From NCBI RefSeq assembly GCF_947500075.1, contig NZ_CANMQS010000007.1, forward strand, positions 124,001-188,000: a stretch of 64,000 nucleotides of DNA, read 5' to 3'. This document shows, in pieces, positions 19,824 to 29,834 of the stretch. The translations under genes and the position numbers were made by a program. The stretch's first letter is position 1, and each line of letters begins with the position of its first letter. The stretch is from an uncultured Sulfitobacter sp. (GTDB taxonomy: Bacteria > Pseudomonadota > Alphaproteobacteria > Rhodobacterales > Rhodobacteraceae). A model generated the notes under the pieces. It had not been told where the DNA came from. It was given only the letters and a program-made list of their open reading frames with translations, and did no database searches.

Positions 19824-20684
19824 TCAGTCAGAAGGTGCGTTGCGCTGGACCACAACGCTGATCAGCGCCAGCAGCCCAGAACCCACAATCAGGAAGAAGG
19901 ACACCGCATTCAGCACCGGGGTGGAGCCAACCTTGGCCATGCGGTCAAACATGGTGATGGTCAGCGGCGATTCCGATCCGACAAGGAACAACGTGGTGTT
20001 GAAATTCTCAAAGGAGACAAGAAACGCCACGATCCCTGCCGCGATCATCGCAGGCCGCAGGAACGGCAGGGTGACGGTGCGCAGCACCTGTATCCGGCTG
20101 GCACCCAGGTTCAGCGCTGCTTCCTCCATCGTGTAGTCGAACTTTTTCAGTCGCGCGGTGATCACCAGTGAGGTGATTGTGGTCACGAATGAAAACTGCC
20201 CCAGCACCACCAGCACAATGCCGGGGCGCAGAAAGTCGATCTCATAGTTGAACCGGTCCTCGATCCCGTTGGCGATGTTGCTGGCCATGACGAGGATGGA
20301 AATGCCCAGGATCACGCCGGGGATGACCAGTGGCAGGATCATGATGATGTAAAAGAAATTCTTCGCCGGGAAGTTGCCCCGTACAAAGAGGAACGCATTT
20401 GTCGTGCCCACAAACACCGACAGCGCGGAGACCATCACGCCGATGATGGCCGAATAATACAGCCCCCGCAGCAAGCGGCGGTCGTGGAACATGCCCAGCT
20501 TCGGCTCGGTATCGTTAAAGAACCAATCCAGCGTGAACCCCTGCCACGGCAGGGACGGAAACAGGCTGTCATTGAACGCAAAACTGCCCGCCGCCACCAA
20601 GGGTGCCGCAAGGAAGACAAAGAACGCGAGGATGTACAGGCGGTATCCCAGAAGAAAGGCCTTGTTCGATCTTGATTGTGCCAT
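19824..20684 (-). CDS. ABC transporter permease (PotC-like)
   Basis: Six-TM permease; EEAALNLGASRIQVLRTVTLPFLRPAMIA EAA loop. Confidence 0.88.
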   Translation of the reverse strand: MAQSRSNKAFLLGYRLYILAFFVFLAAPLVAAGSFAFNDSLFPSLPWQGFTLDWFFNDTEPKLGMFHDRRLLRGLYYSAIIGVMVSALSVFVGTTNAFLFVRGNFPAKNFFYIIMILPLVIPGVILGISILVMASNIANGIEDRFNYEIDFLRPGIVLVVLGQFSFVTTITSLVITARLKKFDYTMEEAALNLGASRIQVLRTVTLPFLRPAMIAAGIVAFLVSFENFNTTLFLVGSESPLTITMFDRMAKVGSTPVLNAVSFFLIVGSGLLALISVVVQRNAPSD

Positions 20685-20698
20685 TTGCCCTCCCCCTT

Positions 20699-21565
20699 TC
20701 AGCTTTTCGCCACGGTGTTGGCCAGCGTCTGCCCGGTCAGCTTCAGCCCCAGCCAGACCACCAGCGACGTGAACGCCAGCAGCAGAAAGCCAAAGGCCGC
20801 ACCGGATTCCCAGTTAAACCGTGTGATGAACTGATCGTAGATCTGCTCTGTGAACCAGCTGGAGTTCTTGCCCCCCAACAGAATGGGCGTCAGGTAACTG
20901 CCCGCTGTCAGCATGAAGACCACGATGCAGCCCGACACGATCCCCGGCATCGCGTAAGGGATGATGATCCGCCGCAGCACGGTAAAACCGCTCCCCCCCA
21001 GATTATACCCCGCCTCCACCATCGCGTCGTCCATCCCGTCCAGCGTTGAGACAAGCGGCACGATCATGAACAGGATCACCGTATAGACCAGCCCGACCAC
21101 GACGGTGACGTCGTTATACAGAAACTCAATCGGCTCATTGATCGCTCCGGTCCAGAGCAGGAAGCTGGAGGCCACGCCCGTTTCACGCAGCAGCAGAATC
21201 CAGCCAAACGCGCGGATCAGATCGCTGACCCACAGCGGGATCAGGCACAGCAGAAACAGCGCCCCTTTGGAGCGGTTCCCGGCGATCTTGGCGATGTAGT
21301 AGGCGATCGGAAAGCCAATCAGCAGCGCCAGAAACGTCACCAGAATGGACATCGACCCGGTGCGCAGCAGTGTGTTCCAGTAGATCGGTTCCTGAATGAA
21401 ATCAATGTAGTTGCCAAACCCGAACTCATAAACGCGGGGGGCTACTTTCTCCCGCAGCGACAGGATCACCATGCCGATATGCGGCAACGCGATCAGCAGG
21501 AAAATCCACAGCGCGAAGGGCGCAAAAAGCAGGATCAGCGACAGCCGTTTGATGTCAGATTGCAT
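20699..21565 (-). CDS. ABC transporter permease (PotB-like)
   Basis: DAMVEAGYNLGGSGFTVLRRIIIPYAMPGI EAA loop. Confidence 0.88.
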   Translation of the reverse strand: MQSDIKRLSLILLFAPFALWIFLLIALPHIGMVILSLREKVAPRVYEFGFGNYIDFIQEPIYWNTLLRTGSMSILVTFLALLIGFPIAYYIAKIAGNRSKGALFLLCLIPLWVSDLIRAFGWILLLRETGVASSFLLWTGAINEPIEFLYNDVTVVVGLVYTVILFMIVPLVSTLDGMDDAMVEAGYNLGGSGFTVLRRIIIPYAMPGIVSGCIVVFMLTAGSYLTPILLGGKNSSWFTEQIYDQFITRFNWESGAAFGFLLLAFTSLVVWLGLKLTGQTLANTVAKS

Positions 21566-21577
21566 GGCCCGGCCCCG

Positions 21578-22681
21578 TCACGTGGCAAAACACATGGTTT
21601 GCTGGTCGGACCAGCTGAGGGCCACATCATCCCCTGCGCGCAGATCGCTGTCAGAGCCTGTGACAACCACATCCGCCTCAATCAACTCACCTGACGGGCC
21701 GCGTACCAGAACGCGGCTGTTGGCACCATTGAACAGCACGGAATCAACCTTGCCCCGGATGGCGTTCAGATCCCCTGCTGCACCCGTGTCGGCCCGTTTG
21801 GCAGAGATGAATTCAGGTCGGACGTAGATATTCACACTCTGCCCCGCGCTCAGGTCACTGCCGTCGCGTTTCTGGCAGAGCATCTGCAATCCGGCATCGG
21901 TGGTTACCTTGGCCTTGCCACCCTCTACCGCGCTCACCTTACCGGACCAGCGGTTTGAATCGCCCACGAACCCGGCCACAAAGGCGGTCTTGGGGGCATG
22001 GTACAGCTCTTCTGGTCTGCCGATCTGCTCAAACCGGCCCTCGTTCATGATCGCCACGTGATCCGACATCACCAACGCCTCTGACTGGTCATGGGTGATG
22101 TAAATGAAGGTGGTGTTGAACTGGTGTTGCAGCAGCTTCAGTTCGATCTTCATCGCCTCACGCAGCTTGAGATCCAGCGCGCCCAAAGGCTCATCCAGCA
22201 GCAGCACATCCGGGTCCAGCACCATACAGCGGGCGATGGCGATCCGCTGCTTCTGGCCGCCAGACAGCTGATGGACTTCGCGATTGCCAACATCCGGCAG
22301 GGCAATCCGCTCCAACACGTCTTTGACCTTTTGGTCGATTGTCGCCTTGTCCGTACCCACGCAGCGCAGACCGTAAGCGATGTTCTCATAGACGTTCATC
22401 ATCGGGAAAAGGGCCAGATGCTGGAACACCATCTTCACGTTGCGCTTGTTCGGCGGGGTGTTGAGAACCGACTTGCCCTTGATCTCGATATCGCCTGACG
22501 ACGGATCCTCAAACCCGGCAATCATCCGCATCAATGTGGTCTTGCCGCAGCCAGACGGCCCGAGGATGGAAAAGAACGAGCCTTTGGGAATTTGGAACGA
22601 AACGTTGTCGACGGCGCGCACCTGCCCAAAGTCTTTGCAGACGGCCGTGCATTCAAGGTCGGGCGTGTCAGTAACGGTCAT
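21578..22681 (-). CDS. ABC transporter ATP-binding protein (PotA-like)
   Basis: GPSGCGKTTLMRMIAGFEDP, HQLSGGQKQRIAIARCMVLDPDVLLLDEPLGALDLKLREAM, C-terminal TOBE-like region. Confidence 0.92.
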   Translation of the reverse strand: MTVTDTPDLECTAVCKDFGQVRAVDNVSFQIPKGSFFSILGPSGCGKTTLMRMIAGFEDPSSGDIEIKGKSVLNTPPNKRNVKMVFQHLALFPMMNVYENIAYGLRCVGTDKATIDQKVKDVLERIALPDVGNREVHQLSGGQKQRIAIARCMVLDPDVLLLDEPLGALDLKLREAMKIELKLLQHQFNTTFIYITHDQSEALVMSDHVAIMNEGRFEQIGRPEELYHAPKTAFVAGFVGDSNRWSGKVSAVEGGKAKVTTDAGLQMLCQKRDGSDLSAGQSVNIYVRPEFISAKRADTGAAGDLNAIRGKVDSVLFNGANSRVLVRGPSGELIEADVVVTGSDSDLRAGDDVALSWSDQQTMCFAT

Positions 22682-22711
22682 TCGAAATTCCAAAAGGCGC
22701 AGTCAGGACAG

Positions 22712-22744
22712 AAAAAGGGCGGCGGACCTGAATGGTCGCCGCCC
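22712..22744 (-). terminator. Intercistronic terminator-like hairpin after the binding-protein gene
   Basis: Minus strand GGGCGGCGACC-ATTCA-GGTCCGCCGCCC followed by TTTTTC. Confidence 0.7.
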
Positions 22745-22756
22745 CCGGTGTTTGGC

Positions 22757-23833
22757 TTAGCCGCCGGTGGCCGCTTTGATACGCTCCAGCGTCTTGCCTT
22801 CCATGTCTTCCACACCCGGAGGGATGTTGGCGAAGAACTTCAGGTTGGCGATGTCTTCGTCCGTGAAGGCCGCTGTGACCGCGTTGCGCTTGTCTTCGGG
22901 CAACAGATCAAGACCACCTTTGACCGCCGCAATCGCTCCGGTGCTGCCGGACATGATGGAGACGTTTTCAGGCTCAAGCACGAAGTTGATCCACTTGTAG
23001 GCCGCATCATCCGCCTTGCCTTTGCGCGGCAGTGCAAATGTGTCGATCCAGGCCAGCGCGCCTGTCTCTGGTGGCACGAAGACGATGTCAGGGTTCTGCG
23101 CAAAGAGTTTGTACGCGGTTGAATCCCACGTCTCTGACGCGACAATCTCACCCGACAGCATCATCGCGGACAGGTCATCACCGCCCTGCCAATAGGCTTT
23201 GATGTTCGCCTTGCACTCGATCAGCTTATCGGCGACCTCGTCCAGGATTTCCTGATACTTATCAAGATCATCATAGGCCGCGAAAGGATCATGCCCCATG
23301 GAGAACGCCGTGCCCAGCAGGATCGTCCGCTTCAGCCGCATGGAGGTTTTGCCCGCATATTGCGGATCACACAGATCGTCCCAACCGGCAAAATCCGGTG
23401 CCTCAGCCTTGTTCTTCATCAGGCCCGATGTGCCCCACTGGTGTGGCACCGCATAGACTTCACCGTCGATGGTGGTGTTGGCTTTCACGCCTTCCAGATG
23501 GGAGCTTTCCATCACGGAGGTGTCGATCTTGGACAGATCAAGCGGCTTGTAGATGTCGTACTCCAACTGCGCCGCCGCGATGCGGTCGTGGCTTGGCTGG
23601 GCCAGATCGAAACCAGCGCCACCGGTGGCGCGCAGCTTGGCGATCATTTCCTCGTTGTTGGAAAACGTTACTTCGACGGTGATGTCGGGGTAGCGTTCTT
23701 CGAACTTCTGCACCAGTTCATCCGGCGCGTAAGAGCCCCAGGTCAACAGCCGCAGGGTTTCCGCCTGCGCGTAGGAGGCCGTTGTCAGCATCATCGCTGC
23801 GACAAGGCCAGTGATCTTGAAGTTTCGTTTCAT
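22757..23833 (-). CDS. Extracellular solute-binding protein (PotD/PotF-like)
   Basis: MKRNFKITGLVAAMMLTTASYAQAETLRLLTWGSYAPDELVQKFEERYP; signal peptide. Confidence 0.88.
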   Translation of the reverse strand: MKRNFKITGLVAAMMLTTASYAQAETLRLLTWGSYAPDELVQKFEERYPDITVEVTFSNNEEMIAKLRATGGAGFDLAQPSHDRIAAAQLEYDIYKPLDLSKIDTSVMESSHLEGVKANTTIDGEVYAVPHQWGTSGLMKNKAEAPDFAGWDDLCDPQYAGKTSMRLKRTILLGTAFSMGHDPFAAYDDLDKYQEILDEVADKLIECKANIKAYWQGGDDLSAMMLSGEIVASETWDSTAYKLFAQNPDIVFVPPETGALAWIDTFALPRKGKADDAAYKWINFVLEPENVSIMSGSTGAIAAVKGGLDLLPEDKRNAVTAAFTDEDIANLKFFANIPPGVEDMEGKTLERIKAATGG

Positions 23834-23901
23834 AGATTCCTCCCAGGTTTTGGGCGCATACGCGCCATGTATCCATCTATACCCGCCAACACTAAGAAAG
23901 C

Positions 23902-23947
23902 ATTGGACTGGAACGCATATCCATTCCCGAATTGTTGCCAGACCAAT
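23902..23947. promoter_or_regulatory. Candidate MocR operator upstream of the binding-protein gene
   Basis: ATTGGACTGG-N26-CCAGACCAAT inverted repeat (9/10 arm identity), same 46-bp geometry as 25458-25503. Confidence 0.6.
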
Positions 23948-23959
23948 TTGGGCTGGCAT

Positions 23960-25441
23960 TCACAGGTTCAATGCAGGCAGCGTACTGAGCACTTCCATCC
24001 CCGACAAGATGTCATCGGGCGCCGCACTGCCAAATCCAAGGACGATGCCCTTTTGTTGGACAGGTTCAAGGCAATACCGGCTGAGCGGTGCAATCGTCAC
24101 GCCTTGCGCTTCAGCCTGCGCGACGACGGCATGTTCGTCAATGCGACTGTCGAGGAATGCCATGGTGTGAAAGCCGCTGCTGGTTTCCTGCACTCGGACC
24201 ATGTCAGGCAGCGCCTGCGCCGCCTCCATCAACACCTGATACCGCGCCAAATAGAGGCGGCGCATCATGCGAATATGTGTGGCGAACTGCCCTTCCTCCA
24301 TGAAATCCGCGACAATGGCCTGCGTGGACGTCGGCGGGCTGCTGATCCAGGAGGCGAACACGCTGTCGAACACCGACACAAGGCTTTCCGGGACCAGCAT
24401 GAAGCCCAGCCGAAGCGACGGGAAGAGCGTCTTGGAAAACGTGCCGACATAGATCACCCGGTCCTGCGTATCGATGCTTTTCAGGGGCGGCTGCGGGCGG
24501 CCATCAAAATGGAACTCCCCGTCATAGTCATCCTCCACTATGATCGCCTGCGCCTGACTGGCGGCCTCCAGCAGCTCAAGCCTGCGGGGCAGCGACATGA
24601 CATGGCCCAAAGGTTGCTGGTGCGACGGCGTCACGAACGCCAGCCGAAAGTGCGGCGCCTGCTGCAATCCGTCAGCGATGTTCATGCCCTCATCGTCCAC
24701 GTGGACAGGTGTCAGCACACCGCCGCAGGCCACGAAGGCATTGCGCGCGCCGACCGCGCCGGGGTTTTCGTACCAGACACGGTCGCCTGCATTCAGCAGC
24801 ACCCGCCCGATCAGGGAAAACGCCTGCTGTGCGCCGCCGGTGACGAAGATCTGCTCGGGTCTACACTGGATCCCGCGCACCGCGTGCAGATGGCTGGCAA
24901 TGGACTGGCGCAGGCGTTGATACCCCTGCGGCTGGCCATACCCCATGATTTCATCCGGTGCGCCGCGCAGGTGGCGCGCGGAAATGCGTGCCCAGTGGGT
25001 GCGGGGAAAGGCGTCAAGCGCGGGCAGCGCCGTCACAAAGGCGCGGGTTTCATGCGGCAGCCAACTGCGCGGCCCATATGAGGCAGAGGCATGGGTGATC
25101 GTATGCGACAACCGGGGCTGTGCGACCGCCCCCTGACTTTGCGTAGCAGGGGGCACGGCAGGTCGCTGGTGTTCGAGAATGTCGCTGACAAAGGTGCCCG
25201 CCCCCACCTTGGACACCAGCATCCCCTCGGCAATCAAGCGGTCCACCGCATCAATCACCGTGGTGCGCGACACGCCGATTTCACGGGCGAGCGTGCGGCT
25301 TGCGGGCAGTCTGTCCCCGGCGCCAAGCCCACCAGACAGGATGATCTCCCGCAGGGCCATGTAAAGCTGAACAGATATCTTCTTGTCCGACCCCCGCTCA
25401 ATCCGGATCGAGGACAGCAGCGCGCCTGCTTTCTTCTTCAC
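23960..25441 (-). CDS. MocR/PdxR family regulator (GntR HTH + aminotransferase-I domain)
   Basis: LYMALREIILSGGLGAGDRLPASRTLAREIGVSRTTVIDAVDRLIAEGML; PLP domain with IIVEDDYDGEFHFDGRPQPPL and VIYVGTFSKTLFPSLRLGFM. Confidence 0.93.
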   Translation of the reverse strand: MKKKAGALLSSIRIERGSDKKISVQLYMALREIILSGGLGAGDRLPASRTLAREIGVSRTTVIDAVDRLIAEGMLVSKVGAGTFVSDILEHQRPAVPPATQSQGAVAQPRLSHTITHASASYGPRSWLPHETRAFVTALPALDAFPRTHWARISARHLRGAPDEIMGYGQPQGYQRLRQSIASHLHAVRGIQCRPEQIFVTGGAQQAFSLIGRVLLNAGDRVWYENPGAVGARNAFVACGGVLTPVHVDDEGMNIADGLQQAPHFRLAFVTPSHQQPLGHVMSLPRRLELLEAASQAQAIIVEDDYDGEFHFDGRPQPPLKSIDTQDRVIYVGTFSKTLFPSLRLGFMLVPESLVSVFDSVFASWISSPPTSTQAIVADFMEEGQFATHIRMMRRLYLARYQVLMEAAQALPDMVRVQETSSGFHTMAFLDSRIDEHAVVAQAEAQGVTIAPLSRYCLEPVQQKGIVLGFGSAAPDDILSGMEVLSTLPALNL

Positions 25442-25457
25442 GGGGCTGCCCGGATAT

Positions 25458-25503
25458 ATTGGACTACTACAATCGTCATAATGGACCTTATTAAAGGACC
25501 AAT
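25458..25503. promoter_or_regulatory. Candidate MocR operator in divergent promoter
   Basis: ATTGGACTAC-N26-AAGGACCAAT; also internal ATGGACCTTA. Confidence 0.6.
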
Positions 25504-25557
25504 CTGGAGTATCGTCAACGTTGGCACGGCACCGGAATTTGCTGTCAGGGGGATGCT

Positions 25558-26664
25558 ATGAAGATCAAATCCATTGAGACGTTCTCGGATGAATTCGTCT
25601 GTTTCACCCGCGTGACCGCAGAAGACGGGGCGCAGGGGTGGGGGCAGGTGGCGCCCTATTACGCAGATATTACTGCTCAGGTTCTGCACCGGCAGGTGGC
25701 TCCTTATGCGTTGGGTCAGGATTGCTTTGATATCGATGCGATCCTTGATTTTGTGCGCGACCGGGAGCACAAATTCCCCGGATCTTACCTGCGTCGCGCG
25801 ATGGGTGGCCTTGATACCGCGCTGTGGGACATGCGCGGCAAACGCGAAGGCAAGCCGGTCTGCGCCCTGATCGGCGGCACGCCAGGACCCTTCCGAGCCT
25901 ATGCCTCCTCCATGAAACGCGACATTACCCCTGCCGCTGAAGCCGACAGGCTGGTGCGCCTGCGCGATGAGAAGGGCTTTGACGCATTCAAGTTCCGCGT
26001 TGGCGCGGAAGTCGGACGTAATCAGGACGAATGGCCCGGACGCACAGAGGAGATCATTCCGACCATGCGCCGCGCCATGGGCGATGACATTGCGCTGCTC
26101 GTCGATGCGAATTCCTGCTATTCCCCTGCGCGCGCCATTGAAGTGGGGCATATCCTGCAAGACAACGGCATCTCCCATTATGAGGAACCCTGCCCCTACT
26201 GGGAGTTTGACCAGACCAAAGAGGTCACGGATGCGCTTGATATTGACGTCACCGGCGGGGAGCAGGACTGCATGATGGCCAGTTGGCGGGACATGATCAA
26301 TCGGCGGATTGTCGATATCGTGCAGCCGGATGTGTGCTACCTTGGCGGTCTCTCACGCACCCTGCGGGTGGCCAGAATGGCGCAGGACGCAGGCATCCCC
26401 GTGACACCCCATTGCGCCAATCTGTCGATGGTGACGCTCTTTACCATGCACCTTCTGCGGGCGATCCCGAACGCAGGCAAGTATCTGGAGTTCTCGATTG
26501 AAGGACTTGATTACTATCCCTGGCAGGACAAGATTTTTGTGAACGATCCGTTTGCCATCACGGACGGCATGGCAACCGTGACCGATGCTCCGGGCTGGGG
26601 TGTTGAGGTCAACCCGGACTGGCTGGCCAATGCCCATCACCAGAGCAGCACCTGGGACACGTGA
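25558..26664 (+). CDS. Mandelate racemase/muconate lactonizing enzyme (enolase superfamily)
   Basis: GLDTALWDMRGKREGKPVCALIGG, KFRVGAEVG, LLVDANSCYSPARAIEVG, HYEEPCPYW. Confidence 0.9.
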   Translation: MKIKSIETFSDEFVCFTRVTAEDGAQGWGQVAPYYADITAQVLHRQVAPYALGQDCFDIDAILDFVRDREHKFPGSYLRRAMGGLDTALWDMRGKREGKPVCALIGGTPGPFRAYASSMKRDITPAAEADRLVRLRDEKGFDAFKFRVGAEVGRNQDEWPGRTEEIIPTMRRAMGDDIALLVDANSCYSPARAIEVGHILQDNGISHYEEPCPYWEFDQTKEVTDALDIDVTGGEQDCMMASWRDMINRRIVDIVQPDVCYLGGLSRTLRVARMAQDAGIPVTPHCANLSMVTLFTMHLLRAIPNAGKYLEFSIEGLDYYPWQDKIFVNDPFAITDGMATVTDAPGWGVEVNPDWLANAHHQSSTWDT

Positions 26665-26753
26665 GCGGCAACATTTCAGGGTCCGGGTGGTGGACCTGCT
26701 GAACAGGGCGCTACCTTTGCATCAGCAGATCACCCCTTTCAGATGTCGCCCCC

Positions 26754-27632
26754 ATGCCTTCACAGAACATCGCCCAAGCCTGCGCGCTGATTGAACGCGA
26801 CCTCAGCGCACCGCACCCGATCACCGATCTGGCGCAGGCATGCGGCATGGCAGGGCATCACTTTCAACGCACATTCGCCGCCGCTACCGGAGAGACCGTC
26901 GCGGGCTACATCCGCAGCCGACGGTTGGAGCGCGCCGCCCTGCTGCTGGCCGAAACCGACCAGCGCATTCTGGACATCGCGCTTGAATGCGGGTTTGAAA
27001 CGCATGCTGCACTGACGCGGGCCTTCTCCGGGCACTTTGGCCTCAACCCAAAGACATTCCGGGCTGAAGGCCTGCCCGAAGGCACCCGCGGCATCGCCCC
27101 ACGCCCCTATCTGCGCCCCATCGAAAGCCAGACGCTCACATGGGACCATGACTTTGTGGACATGCCGGATCAATGGCTGTGCTGGCGCCGTGCACCGGGG
27201 ATGGCAGAAGGGCGTTTCTTCCCGGACCTGACCCAGATCAGCGCCTCTTTTCAAACTCTGGCTGCGGAACTGGCAGATGCGGAGCGCAGTTTCTCCGCTG
27301 CCTACCCCAAGGGCCCAAAGGCGTTTGAGGATCCTGAGGCTGTCGCGCATTACGGCGCGCTGCTTTCGGAAAAACGTGCCCTGAACTGGCCGGAGGGATG
27401 GACCCAGATCGATCAAGGGCGCTTTGCCGTCTTTCCGCACCACGGCCCTTTGACCACCCTGCCCCTGACATGGAACCGCGCTGTGCGGGTGGGCCTTCGC
27501 CGGTTTGACCTCACCCTGCGGCCCGGCTGGATGTTTGAAACCTATCTGGCGTCCCCTTCGACAGCAGGCAGGCGGGCGTTGAGCGCGTTGATCCATCTGC
27601 CGGTCGAAAACAGCACATACGGGAAAGCATAG
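26754..27632 (+). CDS. AraC family transcriptional regulator with C-terminal GyrI-like domain
   Basis: ITDLAQACGMAGHHFQRTFAAATGETVAGYIRSRRLERAALLLAETDQRILDIALECGFETHAALTRAFSGHFGLNPKTFR. Confidence 0.87.
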   Translation: MPSQNIAQACALIERDLSAPHPITDLAQACGMAGHHFQRTFAAATGETVAGYIRSRRLERAALLLAETDQRILDIALECGFETHAALTRAFSGHFGLNPKTFRAEGLPEGTRGIAPRPYLRPIESQTLTWDHDFVDMPDQWLCWRRAPGMAEGRFFPDLTQISASFQTLAAELADAERSFSAAYPKGPKAFEDPEAVAHYGALLSEKRALNWPEGWTQIDQGRFAVFPHHGPLTTLPLTWNRAVRVGLRRFDLTLRPGWMFETYLASPSTAGRRALSALIHLPVENSTYGKA

Positions 27633-27682
27633 GTCGGCCATCGTCCTCTACCTCTGCGTGGCAACCACCACTGGAGACGACA

Positions 27683-29065
27683 ATGACCGATACATTTCCC
27701 CCATCGCAGCCCGCCTTGCTCAGCCAGATCGTGGCAGACATCCATCACACTTCGAACCGCCAAGCGCTCTATGCCGCTCTGCATCACAAACGTGCTGCGT
27801 TGGAACCGCAAATCAACGCCTTCGAAGCGCGGCGGGAAGCATGCCCCGACGCGCCTTCCGGCCCGCTGAATGGCCTGCCCATTACCGTCAAGGATCAGAT
27901 TGCCGTCGCAGGTTGGGCACGTGGGTTCGGGTTGGATCGACCATCAAAAAAGCTGGAACGCACAAGCGCTCCGCTGATCGCGCGGCTTGAGGAACAGGGC
28001 GCAGAGGTCACGGGCAAGACCGCGCTGCCGCCCAATGCCATGGACTTTCAAACCGGCAACACGCGGCGTGGCCCCACCACCAACCCGCACGATCCGCGAT
28101 ACACGTCAGGGGGCAGTTCAGGTGGCGGTGCGGCAGCAGTCGCTTCCGGTATGAGCGTGTTGGATATCGGCGCTGATCTGGGGGGATCGCTGCGCTTGCC
28201 TGCTGCATGGTGTGGCGTGACCTCGCTAACCCCGACGGAAGGGGCAGTGAACACGGCCGGTATGCTTCCAAAAGGTCAATCGCTGGCGCATTTTGCGCGT
28301 ATTGGCCCAATCGCTGCACAGGTCCGGGATCTGCGGTTTATCTGGGACGTGATGGCCGATGAAAAGGAAAACGACATCCCCCAGCCCCAAAAGGTGGCGC
28401 TCTGGACCGCTGGGTCGTCCGCTCCATGCGACGGGATGACGCTGGACGTTTGGCAGCGTCTCCCGGCCCTCCTCGGTCAGACCAATCTGGCCGTAGCCCC
28501 CGATCCCATGTCGATGCTCTTCACCGCTGAGGTCTACCGCATGACCGGAGAGATCATTGGCCACGAAACCGGCGCTCTGATCCCTGCGTTGATCCGGTGG
28601 GTCTTGCGCCGTGACCGGAAAGCAGCGCGACAGTCCCCCGGTTTCCTGACCCATGTGCATCAAGGCTATCGCAGGGACGCAGGCCAATACGCGGACAATC
28701 TGGCCGATATGGACCGCTTCCGCGCAGAGACCCTGTCCCATTGGGCCGATGTCGATGCGCTGATCCTGCCTGTGACCGGGATCTGCGCGTTCAAACACCT
28801 GCCCCCGACCACAGACCGGGGTGGGGTGCGGCATTATGATCAGACGTTTGACACGGCAGCGGGCCCGCTGGGGTATTTCGATGCGTTAACACGGTTCACC
28901 CTGCCCGTAACCCTGATGGGCTGGCCTGTTGTCACCCTTCCAATCGGGCGGGATGGCAATGGTCTCCCGGTCGGGGCTCAGGTTGTCGGGAAGCCACATG
29001 CCGAAAGGCAAGTGCTGGCCTTGGCGCGTGCACTCGAAAAAGCCATCGCGTTTCGCGGATTGTAG
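27683..29065 (+). CDS. Amidase (amidase signature family)
   Basis: GLPITVKDQIAVAG, TSGGSSGGGAAAVASGMSVLDIGADLGGSLRLPAAWCGV (Ser-cisSer-Lys triad). Confidence 0.9.
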   Translation: MTDTFPPSQPALLSQIVADIHHTSNRQALYAALHHKRAALEPQINAFEARREACPDAPSGPLNGLPITVKDQIAVAGWARGFGLDRPSKKLERTSAPLIARLEEQGAEVTGKTALPPNAMDFQTGNTRRGPTTNPHDPRYTSGGSSGGGAAAVASGMSVLDIGADLGGSLRLPAAWCGVTSLTPTEGAVNTAGMLPKGQSLAHFARIGPIAAQVRDLRFIWDVMADEKENDIPQPQKVALWTAGSSAPCDGMTLDVWQRLPALLGQTNLAVAPDPMSMLFTAEVYRMTGEIIGHETGALIPALIRWVLRRDRKAARQSPGFLTHVHQGYRRDAGQYADNLADMDRFRAETLSHWADVDALILPVTGICAFKHLPPTTDRGGVRHYDQTFDTAAGPLGYFDALTRFTLPVTLMGWPVVTLPIGRDGNGLPVGAQVVGKPHAERQVLALARALEKAIAFRGL

Positions 29066-29105
29066 GACGTGACCTGTCATGCGCGGTGGGCGCCATTGCG
29101 AAGGG

Positions 29106-29834
29106 TCAGGACCCCGGCTGCAAAAAATCGTAGAGCAAACCCGCGAAGATATCAGGCTTCTCCAGATGAGCCGCATGGGCGCAATCCGGCATAATGGCAA
29201 GCTGCGCGTTCGGGATGGTGCCGGACAGCTCCTGGGTCTGCTCCCAAGGGTATGTGCGGTCCTTTTCGCCCCAGATCACCAGCGTCTCAGGCGTGATCCG
29301 GGGCAGGAAATCCACACCGGACCAGGATTGCATCGCGTCCAGCCCCGCCGCGATGGCTTGCGCCGCAGATTGCTCTGCGATGGCAGCACACCCGGCATAG
29401 CCGGATGCGTCTTCCCTTTGCAGAAACCACGTGGCCGAGATGCGCCGGGCGGTTGCTGTCGGTCCATCTTGCTCTGCCCGCTTCTTGCTTTCCTCAATGG
29501 TCTCGAACCGTCCCGGCAAGACACCCGTGGCCCCGGTGCCATAAAGAACCAGACGGTTGATGTGGTCCTGGTCAAGGCGGGCTATCTCCTGCGCGATCAT
29601 CCCGCCCATGGAATGCCCCAGCAGATTATAGCGCTCCACCCCTTTGCGGCGCAGCTCATCGACAACCCATTGGGCAAAACCCTTGATACTGGACAGGGCA
29701 GGCAAATGGTTGTTCGCGCCAAATCCCGGCAGATCCACTGCGATCATGTCAACCGCCCCTTCCAGATCGCTCTGGAGCGCTTCCCATTGCGCACTACCGC
29801 CCATGAAACCATGGACCAACACCAAAGGGATCAC
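29106..29834 (-). CDS. Alpha/beta hydrolase
   Basis: VIPLVLVHGFMGGSAQWEAL, LLGHSMGGMIAQEIA; GTG start overlaps upstream stop (GTGA). Confidence 0.85.
   Translation of the reverse strand: MIPLVLVHGFMGGSAQWEALQSDLEGAVDMIAVDLPGFGANNHLPALSSIKGFAQWVVDELRRKGVERYNLLGHSMGGMIAQEIARLDQDHINRLVLYGTGATGVLPGRFETIEESKKRAEQDGPTATARRISATWFLQREDASGYAGCAAIAEQSAAQAIAAGLDAMQSWSGVDFLPRITPETLVIWGEKDRTYPWEQTQELSGTIPNAQLAIMPDCAHAAHLEKPDIFAGLLYDFLQPGS

Noticed and set aside
25522-25543. TGGCACGGCACCGGAATTTGCT resembling a sigma-54 -24/-12 promoter
   Set aside because: Spacing between the GG and GC elements is too long compared with the strict sigma-54 requirement
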